This document shows, piece by piece, positions 45,001-53,783 of a DNA stretch of 64,000 bases (position 1 is the first letter of the stretch; every line of letters begins with the position of its first letter). Made by a program: the position numbers and the translations under genes. The DNA lies in the NCBI GenBank assembly GCA_947561395.2, contig OX387183.1, positions 30,492,853 to 30,556,852 on the forward strand. The letters are read 5' to 3'. The notes under the pieces are model-generated. The model saw only the letters and a list, made by a program, of their open reading frames with translations. It did no database searches and had not been told where the DNA came from. Source of the DNA: Buxus sempervirens (lineage: Eukaryota > Streptophyta > Magnoliopsida > Buxales > Buxaceae).

Positions 45001-45711
45001 ACCTTGAGGAAAGATAGAGATCACCACCGGCGAGTGATCCGAAATACCAGGAGCCAAGAATTCCGCCTCCGACCAGTTAAACTCCTGCAACCATTCTTGG
45101 TTAACTAGTGCTCTATCAAGCTTGCATGAGATATTTCTATCACCTTCACTACGGTTGGACCATGAGAGAGTAAGCCCTTTGAACTTCAAGTCAACACATC
45201 CACAGTCATCGACAAAGCTATTGAAATCATGAGTTGCCTGTAGGTTTATATGCTTACCTCCTTGCTTTTCTGAACTGCTCCTAACAAAGTTAAAATTTCC
45301 CATCATCAGCCACGGAGCATTAGGTGAGAGTGCATACAGATCTCGCCACATGTGGCGTCTTTCCTTGAAGTCATTTTGGCCATAAACAAAGGAAACAAAA
45401 CAAGCCTTTTGCAAGTGAATGATCTCCAACCAGCAATGAATGTATTGATCTGAAATGGAAATAGTGGTTAGTTTAACCTCCTTATGGTTGAAAAGGACCC
45501 ATATACGCCCCTTCAAGGCACTAGAGTAGTTTGCAAACATCTCCCATTGGGGGCAAATCAGATTCTTGACAACAGTAGCATTAACCGCTCTTACTTTTGT
45601 TTCGACAAGGCACAAAACCTGAAGCTGTTGTGATGCAATGAAGTTTCTAACTTCATAATGTTTGGCAGGATCATTAAGACCCCGTATGTTCCACGAGGCT
45701 AGCTTAATCAT
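42064..45711 (-). pseudogene. LINE I ORF2 with three frameshifts and a stop
   Basis: Starts MIKLASWNIRGLNDPAK in an ATGA overlap with ORF1. Endonuclease: ETK, GNFNFVRS (relatives GDFNCVRS, so a catalytic-motif Asp is Asn here) and SDHSPVV. Linker KSRVQWLKEGDSNTGFF. A C8 run at 44446-44453 causes the first frameshift. RT follows with KSPGPDGFTPAF, AFIPGRSI and KVDLRKAFDMVEW. Two more shifts lie near 43770 and 43735 around the GDP-PYLF block. FADD is near 43640. TGA at 42397 replaces Trp before the final zf-RVT part (CMFCRRDVET...HLFFAC). Clearly inactive. Confidence 0.9.
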
Positions 45712-47665
45712 GGAGAATGCTTGGACACCATATCCCCCTGGGAAGGTCCCAAATTCAGCACCTTCCCAGACGTTCTTGCATGTCTCATGGCAAATTCATC
45801 AACTAGCAATTTCTTTTTACCTTTTTTCCTTTGTTTCTTTCGAGAAGAGCTCCCGTCATCAACATTTTGAGGCGTGTCAGCAAGGATGCCAAACCTATTT
45901 GGGGAGTCCAATGAAAGGGTTGGGAGGGCCATCTCATGCTTACTTGCGGCTGCTTCATGCACCAAGTCCTCATGAGTTGTTTCCTGCATCAAGTCCTCAT
46001 GAGCTGCTTCATGAACCAAGTCCTCGTGATCTGGAATTCCAACTGGGCTAGGGGGCGAGTGGTGGGTGTCAATGGGAGCCTTTTCCTTCCTTCTGTGATT
46101 TATAGATGTCCAACCATTCGAACCAATCGCATCCTTGCTACCATAAGTAAACATGGAACCATTCGAGTCCGAGATGCTATCATGTGGAATACGAGCATGA
46201 GTATCCACTACAGCAACATTTGCAGTTATACTTGAAGCATGCGCACCCGAGGCGTTTGTTATTCCACTCAAAGCATGTGAATCCAAGGCAGTTGTTATTC
46301 CACTCAAAGCATTTGCACGAGGTGTGTGATTAGCTTGGTCACATGTCGTGGGCGCAAGGCTCGGATCCGTAGTATCCTCTATAGGTATTGTCTTACCCGA
46401 TGGTTGCCACACTTGGGAGGTGACTTTCCGGGGACACTTGGTAGATGAGTGACCAAATACTGCACATGAAGAGCAAGCTAGTGGTTTCCACATGTACTCA
46501 ACTCGTATTTCAGTGAGCTCGTTATCTCCCATTTGTAGCATGAGTTTCTCAGGAAAATTACATTGGTGGTCGATTTCAACACAAACTTTGGCAAAGCTCA
46601 ACCGTGATCTAGATTCAGTGGCTTCATCCATGAACAATGGACGCCCAATACCGCTAGCTACGTAGCTCATTCCTCTAGGAGTCCAGTACTCAAGAGGGAG
46701 ATTGAACAGTTTGATCCAAACTGGTAGTTTACCAAGCTCAGCTTTGGCAAATGTCATTCGGGGTTGCCATTCTCTCAGAACAAATAGGCGACCAGCAAGG
46801 TGCCATGGCCCAGCTTCAAGCACTTTGTTCCTCATCTGTGGGTTACTGAACCGAAATAAGAAGAAGCCGTCTTCATTAATGGAGGTTTCCACCGTGCCTC
46901 CTTTGCCCCACAGCTTGGAGACAATACCTTTGACTGCTGCAAATGGGAGTTTTTTGTCGATAAAATAGCCAACAAGGCAGCCTTCCCAAATTTTCAGACC
47001 TTCTTCAGCTACCTCAGGAGGAGGTTGGATGATAAGCTGTCCATCGGAGGAAGAAGAGGGCTGGATATAGTCAAGCTTTGCCTTACTATGCATGGACGTG
47101 GAGAAGAGGTCAGACCAGGCCAAAGCAGGCTTGGTGGGGCCAGGTGGTGCAGGAGCAAGGGACTGGCCAAGTGGAGCAACCGGGTGCATGTCCAAGCTAG
47201 AGGCCGGGTCAAAACAGGTGGTCCAGACGGGCCATTGGAACCAGATGGAGCATTGGTTTCTGATGGGCCATTGGAACCAGATGGAGCATTGTTTCCGGAC
47301 GGGCCATTGGAACCAGAGGTGGGTGGAGCACTGTCTCCAAGTGAGCTAGGGAGGTCGTGGAAGCCAACACCAAGCAGAGAAGCCGCTTCAGAACTAGGGC
47401 CTGCTGTGGCAGGCAGATGAGGAGGCAGAAGGTTGGCACTGCTGCTGGTAAGAGCCGCTTCAGAACCAGGGCCTGCAAGAGGTAGGTAGGTGGACTTACC
47501 GCAATGGGTAGTAGCAGCAGGGACAGAATATGATGGGGTGGATGTAGGACCCAAAATAGGCATGGTTGTGTTTGGCGCTGGCAGAGATGCAGCACCAACC
47601 TTGGAAGCACGAAAACCAGGGCCAAGCAATGGCAGCGCTGGAAAACTGCTCAAGTCGTCGGCCAT
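45708..47665 (-). pseudogene. LINE I ORF1 with internal 12-residue repeats; frameshifted
   Basis: Starts MADDLSSFPALPL at 47665. The N-terminal half is rich in Pro, Ser and Ala and holds three copies of a 12-residue unit of type NGPSGSNAPSGS (36-bp DNA unit, 47220-47330). A one-base shift near 47210-47225 separates it from the rest (LDMHPVAPLGQ onward), which has the DUF4283-like region (WEGCLVGYFIDKK, GPWHLAGRLFVLREWQPRM, KLPVWIKLFNLPLEYW), the knuckle CSSCAVFGHSSTKC and the Lys-rich tail KKQRKKGKKKLLVDEFAMR. It ends TGA at 45708, overlapping ORF2. Confidence 0.88.
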
Positions 47666-48185
47666 GGTTAACTTCTGAACTCAACAAACCGGCAGCGACC
47701 GGACCATGCACACGGGAAGCTCCAACAGAAGCCCGAACCAGGAATGGACAGAAAAATCCACGGTCGGGAGAAGCACAACTGGTGCAGACGAAATAGTAAC
47801 GATGCTCACGAACAGACCCCGAAAATCCCACAAACCTTGAACTGGACACAGATGCTGTTCACGAACAATCACGAAGCGCCAACTGAACTTAGGTCCCACG
47901 GCCAAGAAGCACCGACTGAACTTGATACCACGGACGGGATAACCACAACTGCTACAGACGAAACAGTCCAGAAACAATCACGAAGGCGCGAGCCTTGTTT
48001 GCCGCTCACAAGAGCCACGAGCCTTGAGCGGCACCAGCACGAACAGATTCAGGAACCCACGAACTAATTTCCCGAAGCCACTACAATGCTCCCGATCAAT
48101 AAGTCATGAACAAGAAAACCCAGTAGTCACGACCAATGCCAACGATGCTCACGAACCATGCACAGGAAATGCGCTCCACGTACAG
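47666..48185 (-). promoter_or_regulatory. LINE I 5' UTR
   Basis: Non-coding leader of about 520 bp, dotted with TTCGTGA and CCGTGG words on the minus strand (CACGAAC on the plus strand at 47815, 47855, 48040 and 48145), as in the other leaders. It ends abruptly against coding sequence of fragment K. Confidence 0.55.
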
Positions 48186-48660
48186 TCAACCCCCAATCAG
48201 TCCCGACGAACCTGCATACCTGTTCTCGAGCCATTCAATACACCTAGGCCACGATCGAGTAACCTGCGGAGCTCCATTCAAGTGAAGAAGACCATGCCAA
48301 ATTGCTTCACTATACTCACATTCAAAGAAGAGATGGTGTTGCGTTTCATTCTGCTGCCTACAGAGAATACACACTGCCGATTGGATTACCCCCCATTCAA
48401 ATAGTTGATTCTTGGTTAGGAGCCTACCTCTAATTGCCATCCATGAGATGAAGGAGTGCCTTGGGATTGCCATGCTATGCCATATTAATTTGTGCCACTT
48501 AACCTGGTGTCCACTCCCGCCAAGTGCCTTATATGCACTCTTCATACTAAATATTCCTGATTGAGCTAGAACCCATACCACTTGGTCATTCTTATGAGGA
48601 GCCTACCTCTAATTGCCATCCATGAGATGAAGGAGTGCCTTGGGATTGCCATGCTATGCA
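48186..48660 (-). mobile_element. LINE fragment K (zf-RVT piece with internal duplication)
   Basis: A minus-strand piece of zf-RVT: NDQVVWVLAQSGIFSMKSAYKAL, MAIPRHSFISWMAIRGRLLTKNQL, CILCRQQNET...HLFFEC. It has neither a 5' part nor a 3' UTR. The 62 bp at 48418-48480 (GGAGCCTACC to GCTATG) are repeated at 48598-48660, so the order is block, upstream part, block again. K is in the same orientation as I and touches I's 5' end. I infer that it was added by template switching at the end of I's synthesis. Confidence 0.7.
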
Positions 48661-48898
48661 TAGCAAGGTACAAGTCCGGAATAATCCTTGTGATATCCAC
48701 ATTCTTAACAATTGGGATTTGCATGTTTTAGCACCCACGGTGCCACAAAGGTAATGGTCGATGTTGGGGTTGTGATGTGAAGTTATGTGGATGAGTTTTT
48801 GATGTACGTGTATGTGTGTTGAGCATTGGCTCTGGTTGCGTGTACCTCAGTGTGGGGTAACGTCACTCTTTTGTACATTCTTTCCCTCTTTGAACGTT
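48661..48898 (+). pseudogene. Probable LINE D C-terminus and 3' UTR
   Basis: The + strand reads KVQVRNNPCDIHILNNWDLHVL and ends TAA near 48755, the usual zf-RVT ending, followed by a 3' UTR with TTTGTACATTC. Assignment to D rests on position (after I, before J) and on D's tail appearing after J at 51027. If right, the target lost about 1 kb when I inserted. It could instead be an independent truncated LINE. Confidence 0.55.
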
Positions 48899-48920
48899 AA
48901 GTAATAATATTAAATAAAAG

Positions 48921-51020
48921 AGGGCAAGGCATATGACTCCGTGAAGTGGAAGTGTATAAGAAGTATCCTAAGTGCGATGAGATTCCCCACAAGGTTTATA
49001 GAGTGGGTGATGGAATGCATATCCACCCCTTCCTTCTCATTAATGATTAATGGAGGCTTGAATGGTTTCTTTAAAGGAACTAATGGGATTAGACAAGGTG
49101 ACCCTCTCTCCCCGTATCTGTTTGTACTAGTCATGGAAATGTTCAACATGCAGATCAAGGAAGTAACGGAGGTTGACTTCAAGTTTCACCACAGATGCCA
49201 GCCTCAAAATATCAAAATGTTATGCTTTGCTGATGACTTGTTCTTGTTTTGCCATGGGGATATGATGTCACTGCAGTGTATGCTCCAAGGCCTTGGGAAA
49301 CTTGAGATGGCGGCAGGACTGAAAACCAACAAAGAAAAGAGTTCCATCTACTTTTGTGGGGTTGAGGAAGAAACAAAGTACTCAATGCTAGAAAGGTCAG
49401 GCCTTCTAGAAGGAGAACTTCCTGTAAGGTACCTGGGGCTTCCACTTGTGTCAACAAGGCTAGCTGCAAAAGACTGTGAACCCCTGATTAACCGAGTCCA
49501 AGCTAGGCTACAATCATGGAAATGCAGAAATTTGTCATATGCCGGGAGACTCTTACTTGTAAAATCGGTGCTCCAATCCATATGCCTTTTCTGGATATCT
49601 AATTTTATGCTCCCTAAGGGAGTATTGAAAGAAATTGACAAAATTTGTAGATGTTTTTTATGGACAGGGTCAAAGCACAAGAGGAAAATTGTCCCTGCGA
49701 GTTGGACTGCAGTTTGTGCCCCGAAAGAGGCTGGAGGATTGAACCTCTTCAGTATGTACGAATGGAACAAAGCTGCCATCTTCAAGCACATATGGAGAGT
49801 AGTGGCACATGAAGACGGCCTATGGACTGCATGGGTGCACAAATGGCTACTTAAAGGCCACAACTTCTGGGCGATTAGTATCCCTTCTTCATGTTCATGG
49901 GCATGGAGAAAGATCTTGAGAAACCGTGCTCACGCACGCCCGTTTGTAAAGCATAGTGTTCACAATGGGAAGAGTACATCATTGTGGTATGATAATTGGC
50001 ATGTGGATGGTCCCCTTATTGGAAAATATGGGCAAAGAGCAATCTATGATTCTGGGCTTTCAAGAACAGCAATGGTTGAAGAGATTATTCACCAACAAGA
50101 TTGGGATCCACCTGTGGCAGTGTCAGCTGATTTGATTGAGATATGGAACAAGCTTGATCTTCTTCCAAAGCCAAATAGTAGCCTTGAAGACATCATCACA
50201 TGGAGTACTTCAAAATCTGGAAAGTTTGCAATGGGAGAAACGTACAGAGCACTACTTGGTCATAGGCCAGTTGTTGCATGGTCAAAGCTGGTTTGGTCCA
50301 ACCCTTGCATTCCGAGGCATTCCTTCATACTTTGGCTAGCAATCATGAATGGCCTTGCTACAGTAAACAAGCTTCATGAATGGGGCATTGTGAGGAGCAA
50401 CACATGTGTTCTTTGCAGGTTACAGGTGGAGACCATCCCACATCTTTTCTTTGAATGCACATATAGTTGGACGATATGGAAACAACTACTACAAAAGAAT
50501 GAAGTCACGGCACTGAACCGGCCTTGGGAGAGTCTCATTCAATGGGCAGCTCATCACTTTACAGGAAAAAGTCTAGCAAAAACTATTGCTAGAGTGTCAC
50601 TTGCAGCAAGTGTGTACCATATTTGGAAGGAGAGAAATAGACGAATATTTAAAGCAAGCTACTTGCCAGCACAAAAAGTCTACTCCTTGGTGATGGCCGA
50701 TATCAAGGATATGGGTGCAACACTTACTATCCAACCTACTGAGTACGACCGGGCAAGGAAAGTTTTGGAGAAGTGGGAGATAAGGTGGCATCCTTCCATG
50801 CATCATGCACGTGTTTAGTTTTGTTTAGTTTTTTTGTGTACTGTGTACTTTGTTTGTGGTATGGATCTTGGATCTCGGTTGGGGATACTTGATTGATTGA
50901 TGCTTAGGCTCCGACCATGAGGCGTCTGTTTGTCCAAGGTGGACTATTGTCACCTTGACGTACTATGTACATACTTTTTCCATTGAATGAATCACTTACT
51001 TACTTTCCAAAAAAAAAAAA
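48921..51020 (+). mobile_element. LINE J, 5'-truncated L1-type element
   Basis: Begins within the RT active-site block (GKAYDSVKW) and ends with CTTACTTACTTTCC and poly(A) at 51009-51020. AACGTT occurs at 48893-48898 and 51021-51026, a likely short target-site duplication, leaving about 22 bp of A/T-rich filler (48899-48920) at the 5' junction. It is of the same subfamily as P (shared GIRQGDPLSPYLFVLVMEMF and SIYFCGVEE). Confidence 0.85.
48923..50818 (+). CDS. LINE J ORF2 C-terminal part: RT palm to zf-RVT, uninterrupted
   Basis: About 630 codons without stop or frameshift. Visible: KAYDSVKW, STPSFSLMING, GIRQGDPLSPYLF, FADD near 49228, VRYLGLPLVSTRL and LSYAGRLLLVKSVL, then zf-RVT with WYDNWHVDGPL, CVLCRLQVET...HLFFEC near 50410 and YHIWKERNRRIF, ending at TAG 50818. 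The first catalytic Asp of RT and all upstream domains are missing, so no activity is expected. It lacks its natural start. Confidence 0.9.
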   Translation, partial: GKAYDSVKWKCIRSILSAMRFPTRFIEWVMECISTPSFSLMINGGLNGFFKGTNGIRQGDPLSPYLFVLVMEMFNMQIKEVTEVDFKFHHRCQPQNIKMLCFADDLFLFCHGDMMSLQCMLQGLGKLEMAAGLKTNKEKSSIYFCGVEEETKYSMLERSGLLEGELPVRYLGLPLVSTRLAAKDCEPLINRVQARLQSWKCRNLSYAGRLLLVKSVLQSICLFWISNFMLPKGVLKEIDKICRCFLWTGSKHKRKIVPASWTAVCAPKEAGGLNLFSMYEWNKAAIFKHIWRVVAHEDGLWTAWVHKWLLKGHNFWAISIPSSCSWAWRKILRNRAHARPFVKHSVHNGKSTSLWYDNWHVDGPLIGKYGQRAIYDSGLSRTAMVEEIIHQQDWDPPVAVSADLIEIWNKLDLLPKPNSSLEDIITWSTSKSGKFAMGETYRALLGHRPVVAWSKLVWSNPCIPRHSFILWLAIMNGLATVNKLHEWGIVRSNTCVLCRLQVETIPHLFFECTYSWTIWKQLLQKNEVTALNRPWESLIQWAAHHFTGKSLAKTIARVSLAASVYHIWKERNRRIFKASYLPAQKVYSLVMADIKDMGATLTIQPTEYDRARKVLEKWEIRWHPSMHHARV

Positions 51021-51050
51021 AACGTTCAAAAAAAAAGAAGTAGACAAGTA

Positions 51051-51086
51051 GTGAACTCCTGGGGGTTGAATTGGAAATTTGGGTGA
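51051..51086 (+). pseudogene. LINE C zf-RVT C-terminus, second part
   Basis: Twelve codons (VNSWGLNWKFG, stop) that complete the C-terminus interrupted at 21080. The NWGxNW-type ending is common to these LINEs. C's 3' UTR follows to 51212. Confidence 0.8.
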
Positions 51087-51212
51087 GTGTAGGTCACATA
51101 AGTTTGTCTTATTGATGCTTGTAACTGATTATCTGGTGTTATTTCTCATGTTTTTTTGTAGCTGATGCCTTGTGTTGGTTGCCTTGGGGGCTGTTTGAAC
51201 CTCCATTGTACA

Positions 51213-51337
51213 TTTTTTTTTGGAAGGTAAGTCCAAAGTATGTATTACTAAAACAAAGATTTACAATAGTGTCAAAACAAAAAACAAAGACCGCCTCTCA
51301 TAAGTGAGGCATAAAACCAAAGAGAAACACTAATAAC
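51213..51337 (-). mobile_element. LINE fragment T (3' UTR only)
   Basis: A T-run followed by GGAAGGTAAGTCC, the reverse complement of the family's 3' terminus, and about 100 bp of 3' UTR. No coding sequence. It cuts off the tail of LINE C. A second T-run with GGA follows at 51338-51350. Confidence 0.75.
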
Positions 51338-51347
51338 TTTTTTTTTT

Positions 51348-51657
51348 GGACATCAAAGGCAAGGCATTATCTTCGACATCAAAGGCAAGGCATTACATTT
51401 GAAGCATGTAGTTAAGGACACTCCTAGAAATAGGAATATCTGCCACAATTGGGGTCTTAATGTAAATTTTCGTTACTAGCCTGTATTGTTTGCTTGTTTG
51501 TCCCCATGTCCTTGGGGCTCTTCTTCTTGCTTTCTATTTTCTCACTTGTATGTTTTTTCGTTAGGGGTGCCTCATGGTACCTACTTTCTGCCCTTAACTT
51601 TGTAATCTGGTATTTACTTTAATGCATTTGGACTTAATTTCCAATAAAAAAAAAAAA
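51348..51657 (+). mobile_element. LINE fragment U (last zf-RVT residues and 3' UTR)
   Basis: The + strand reads IKGKALHLKHVVKDTPRNRNICHNWGLNVNFRY and stops near 51478, then a 3' UTR and poly(A) to 51657 (GGACTTAATTTCC). The first 21 bases, GACATCAAAGGCAAGGCATTA, are present twice (51349-51369 and 51375-51395), a short duplication at the 5' junction. Confidence 0.85.
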
Positions 51658-51752
51658 CTTTTTTTTTTTGGAAAAGTTGAGGTTCAATTAAATAAAAGGA
51701 AGAATGTACAAAGCAGATAGTGGGCATACTGAGGTTCAATTAAATAAAAGGA
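51658..51752 (-). mobile_element. LINE fragment V (3' end, partly duplicated)
   Basis: A T-run with GGAAAAGTTGAGG and a short 3' UTR (TTTGTACATTC on the minus strand). GAGGTTCAATTAAATAAAAGGA is repeated at 51678 and 51731, a 53-bp tandem duplication ending where LINE M begins. Confidence 0.65.
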
Positions 51753-52157
51753 TGCTTCTTGGCCGTGGGTTCTAGGTTTCTGGATTCGGCTCCTGTGGTT
51801 TTCCAGCTACGCATGTTCGAGCTTCGTCGGCTTGGGGTTCAAGATCTGCTCGTAGCCTGTGCTGAGGTGGGGTTCTGGTCGTGGTTTATTCTGGCCGTGG
51901 TTTATTCTGGCCGTGATTTATTCTGGCCGTCGTTAGTGACTGTGCGGATCGGCAGTTCAAGGGTGATTATTAATCTGTTTGTAGCTATTATTCTATTTGA
52001 ATCGAAGGAATTGATCGGCAGCGCCTGAGTGGGTTTAATCTGTTCGTGGCCATTATTCTGTTCGGGGGGTTTTGTTTCGCGGCCAGTATTCTGGTTTGTG
52101 ACGAAGCAGCTTCGGACTGTTTTGATGGTTTAGAGGCTTGCTCTGGAAATCCCGGCA
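51753..52157 (+). promoter_or_regulatory. LINE M 5' UTR
   Basis: About 400 bp. It contains three adjacent copies of TTTATTCTGGCCGTG (51885-51935), TTCGTGG words and GATCGGCAG twice. Shorter than the leaders of G and E. Promoter role is inferred by analogy. Confidence 0.5.
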
Positions 52158-53783
52158 ATGGGTTCTTCTGCTGTGTCTGTTCCGGCCGAAGTGCCTTTCT
52201 CTCCATCCCGGCGGCCTGGTTCTCCAGTCCTGCCTGTGGTATGTGAGACTATTAATCGGCAAGCTTTTTCCCTTGAGATCTCTGATCGCCGTTCCTTCCC
52301 GCCTCTGCCGCCTCCTACTTGTGCGAATTCTGGCCAGACCACCAGCGGGTTTCAAGCTGCCCAGGTTGGCTCTGGTCATCTGAATCAAGTCAGTAAAACA
52401 GAGGCTCGTTTTAGTTCTGCCTCTTTGTGTGGCGATGTGGAGAATTCGAACTCTACCCGAATTGGTAAGGCTTGGTCTGACTTGTTTCAAAGCGAGCTGG
52501 CGGATAAAGTGAAACTCTCTTACGTTGAGCCAAGGATTATTGAAGGCCGTGTTGTGGTTTCTCCACCTCAGGAGGTGATAAACCAAGGAGTGCACATTTG
52601 GAAAGGTTGCCTAGTTGGTTATTTTTTGGACAGAAGTCTCCCACTTAACATTATCAAAAATCTTGCTGCTAAGATGTGGGGCAAGGTTGAAGTGATCAGC
52701 ATCGAGAATGGGTTTTATATCCTTCGTTTTGCATCCTCTTTGGTTAGAGACAAGGTTCTTAAGCAAGGACCTTGGTACATGGCAGGCAGATTATTGGTCA
52801 TCAAAGAATGGGAGCCTAACTTAATGCTTGAGAAGTCCCAACTAACGAAAGTTCCAATCTGGGTTAAATTTTTTAATGTGCCATTACAGCTTTGGACTCC
52901 AACAGGGCTCAGCATTGTGGCTAGTGGGATTGGCAAGCCTTTATTCCTTGATGAGATGACAGCGAATCGTTCCAAACTAAGTTTTGCTCGAGTTTGTGTG
53001 GAAGTGGATACCAATTGTACTTATCCGGACAGAATATATATCTAGCATGAAGACGTTAATATGCCCGAATCAGTAATCACCACTGAGTATGGCTGGAAGC
53101 CAGTTAAGTGCAAGGTCTGCAATGTGTTTGGTCATGCCGATGCTCGTTGTTCCAGGGTGAGGGCTAGAGAGTGGAGACCAACCGGAAGAGTGTTTTCTAC
53201 TGTTCATGATGTCTCTGAATTGCCGGAAGGAAGTATCGAGGCGGGGGCTGATCATGAGACAGGGATTGCTACTACTGAGCAAGAGCGTGTTGGTTTCACT
53301 CAGCCCCAGTGTGAGGTCGGGTCTGACTATGTTGCACCTGAAGTCGCCCCACCTAGTCCAGATAATATGATGGTGTTGTCCGAATCTAGTGATGCCATGC
53401 AACAAGCTCCACAAGATGAACATATCGAACGGTGGAGTACATTGTCCAAAGGCAAGGAAATTCTGGTGGAGGAAAGTAGCCCTCCTATAAATATGGAGCA
53501 AGGCCAAGGGGCGACTCCTGGAATTCATCTCATGATGCAGTCTACAACTTGTGAAAACCATGTCATCATTGAAACGAATGCAAATCAGTTTGAGGCTCTG
53601 AATGAGGAATCGAATATGTGCACTAACTCCACATCCATCTCAAAGAAGCAACGTAAGAAAATCAGGAAAAGACTATTGGTGGATGAGATTGCAATGAAGG
53701 AAGCTAGGAATGCAAAAATTCCAATCACCATTGGATCAGGTAGTACCTGTGAGGGTCCTAATGATCACTTGTTCTCCTTATGA
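52158..53783 (+). pseudogene. LINE M ORF1: DUF4283-type protein with one stop
   Basis: Starts MGSSAVSVPAEVPFSPSRRPG. The DUF4283-like region spans WKGCLVGYFLDRSLPL, GPWYMAGRLLVIKEWEPNL, KVPIWVKFFNVPLQLW, GKPLFLDEMTANRSKLSFARVCVEVD. TAG at 53043-53045 interrupts it; LINE S has CAG (Gln) at the same place, so this is a simple C-to-T change. The frame continues with the knuckle CKVCNVFGHADARC and the basic tail KKQRKKIRKRLLVDEIAMK to TGA 53783, overlapping ORF2 by ATGA. Confidence 0.92.

Larger units (their letters stand above)
41888..48185 (-). mobile_element. LINE I, near full-length L1-type element in D
   Basis: Minus-strand element with poly(A) as a T-run at 41888-41903, 3' UTR, ORF2 (45711-42064), ORF1 (47665-45708) and a 5' UTR from 47666 to about 48185. 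Target sequence on the left is AAGATCATTCC; no convincing second copy is found on the right, where fragment K follows directly. That suggests the 5' end was joined by an irregular route. Confidence 0.85.
21081..51034 (+). mobile_element. LINE D, 5'-truncated, split by F, I and J
   Basis: Inserted into C with a 16-bp target-site duplication (21065-21080 and 51035-51050). D's pieces are 21081-21808 (RT), 41760-41887 (RT end), 48661-48898 (last zf-RVT residues and 3' UTR) and the tail at about 51027-51034. F split it at 21808/41760, which is proved because VKTVL at 21808 joins FGIQVYWLS at 41766 in frame. I sits at 41888, and J near 48898/51021. About 1 kb of zf-RVT coding sequence expected between the second and third pieces is missing. 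Confidence 0.75.
20658..51212 (+). mobile_element. LINE C, split by a 30-kb LINE nest
   Basis: C is a 5'-truncated copy made of 20658-21080 and 51051-51212. It was split when LINE D inserted: the 16-bp sequence AAGAAGTAGACAAGTA stands at 21065-21080 and again at 51035-51050, right after D's poly(A). Everything between is D and later insertions. C's 3' end reaches CCATTGTACA at 51212, where the T-run of fragment T begins, so its own tail is lost. Confidence 0.85.
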
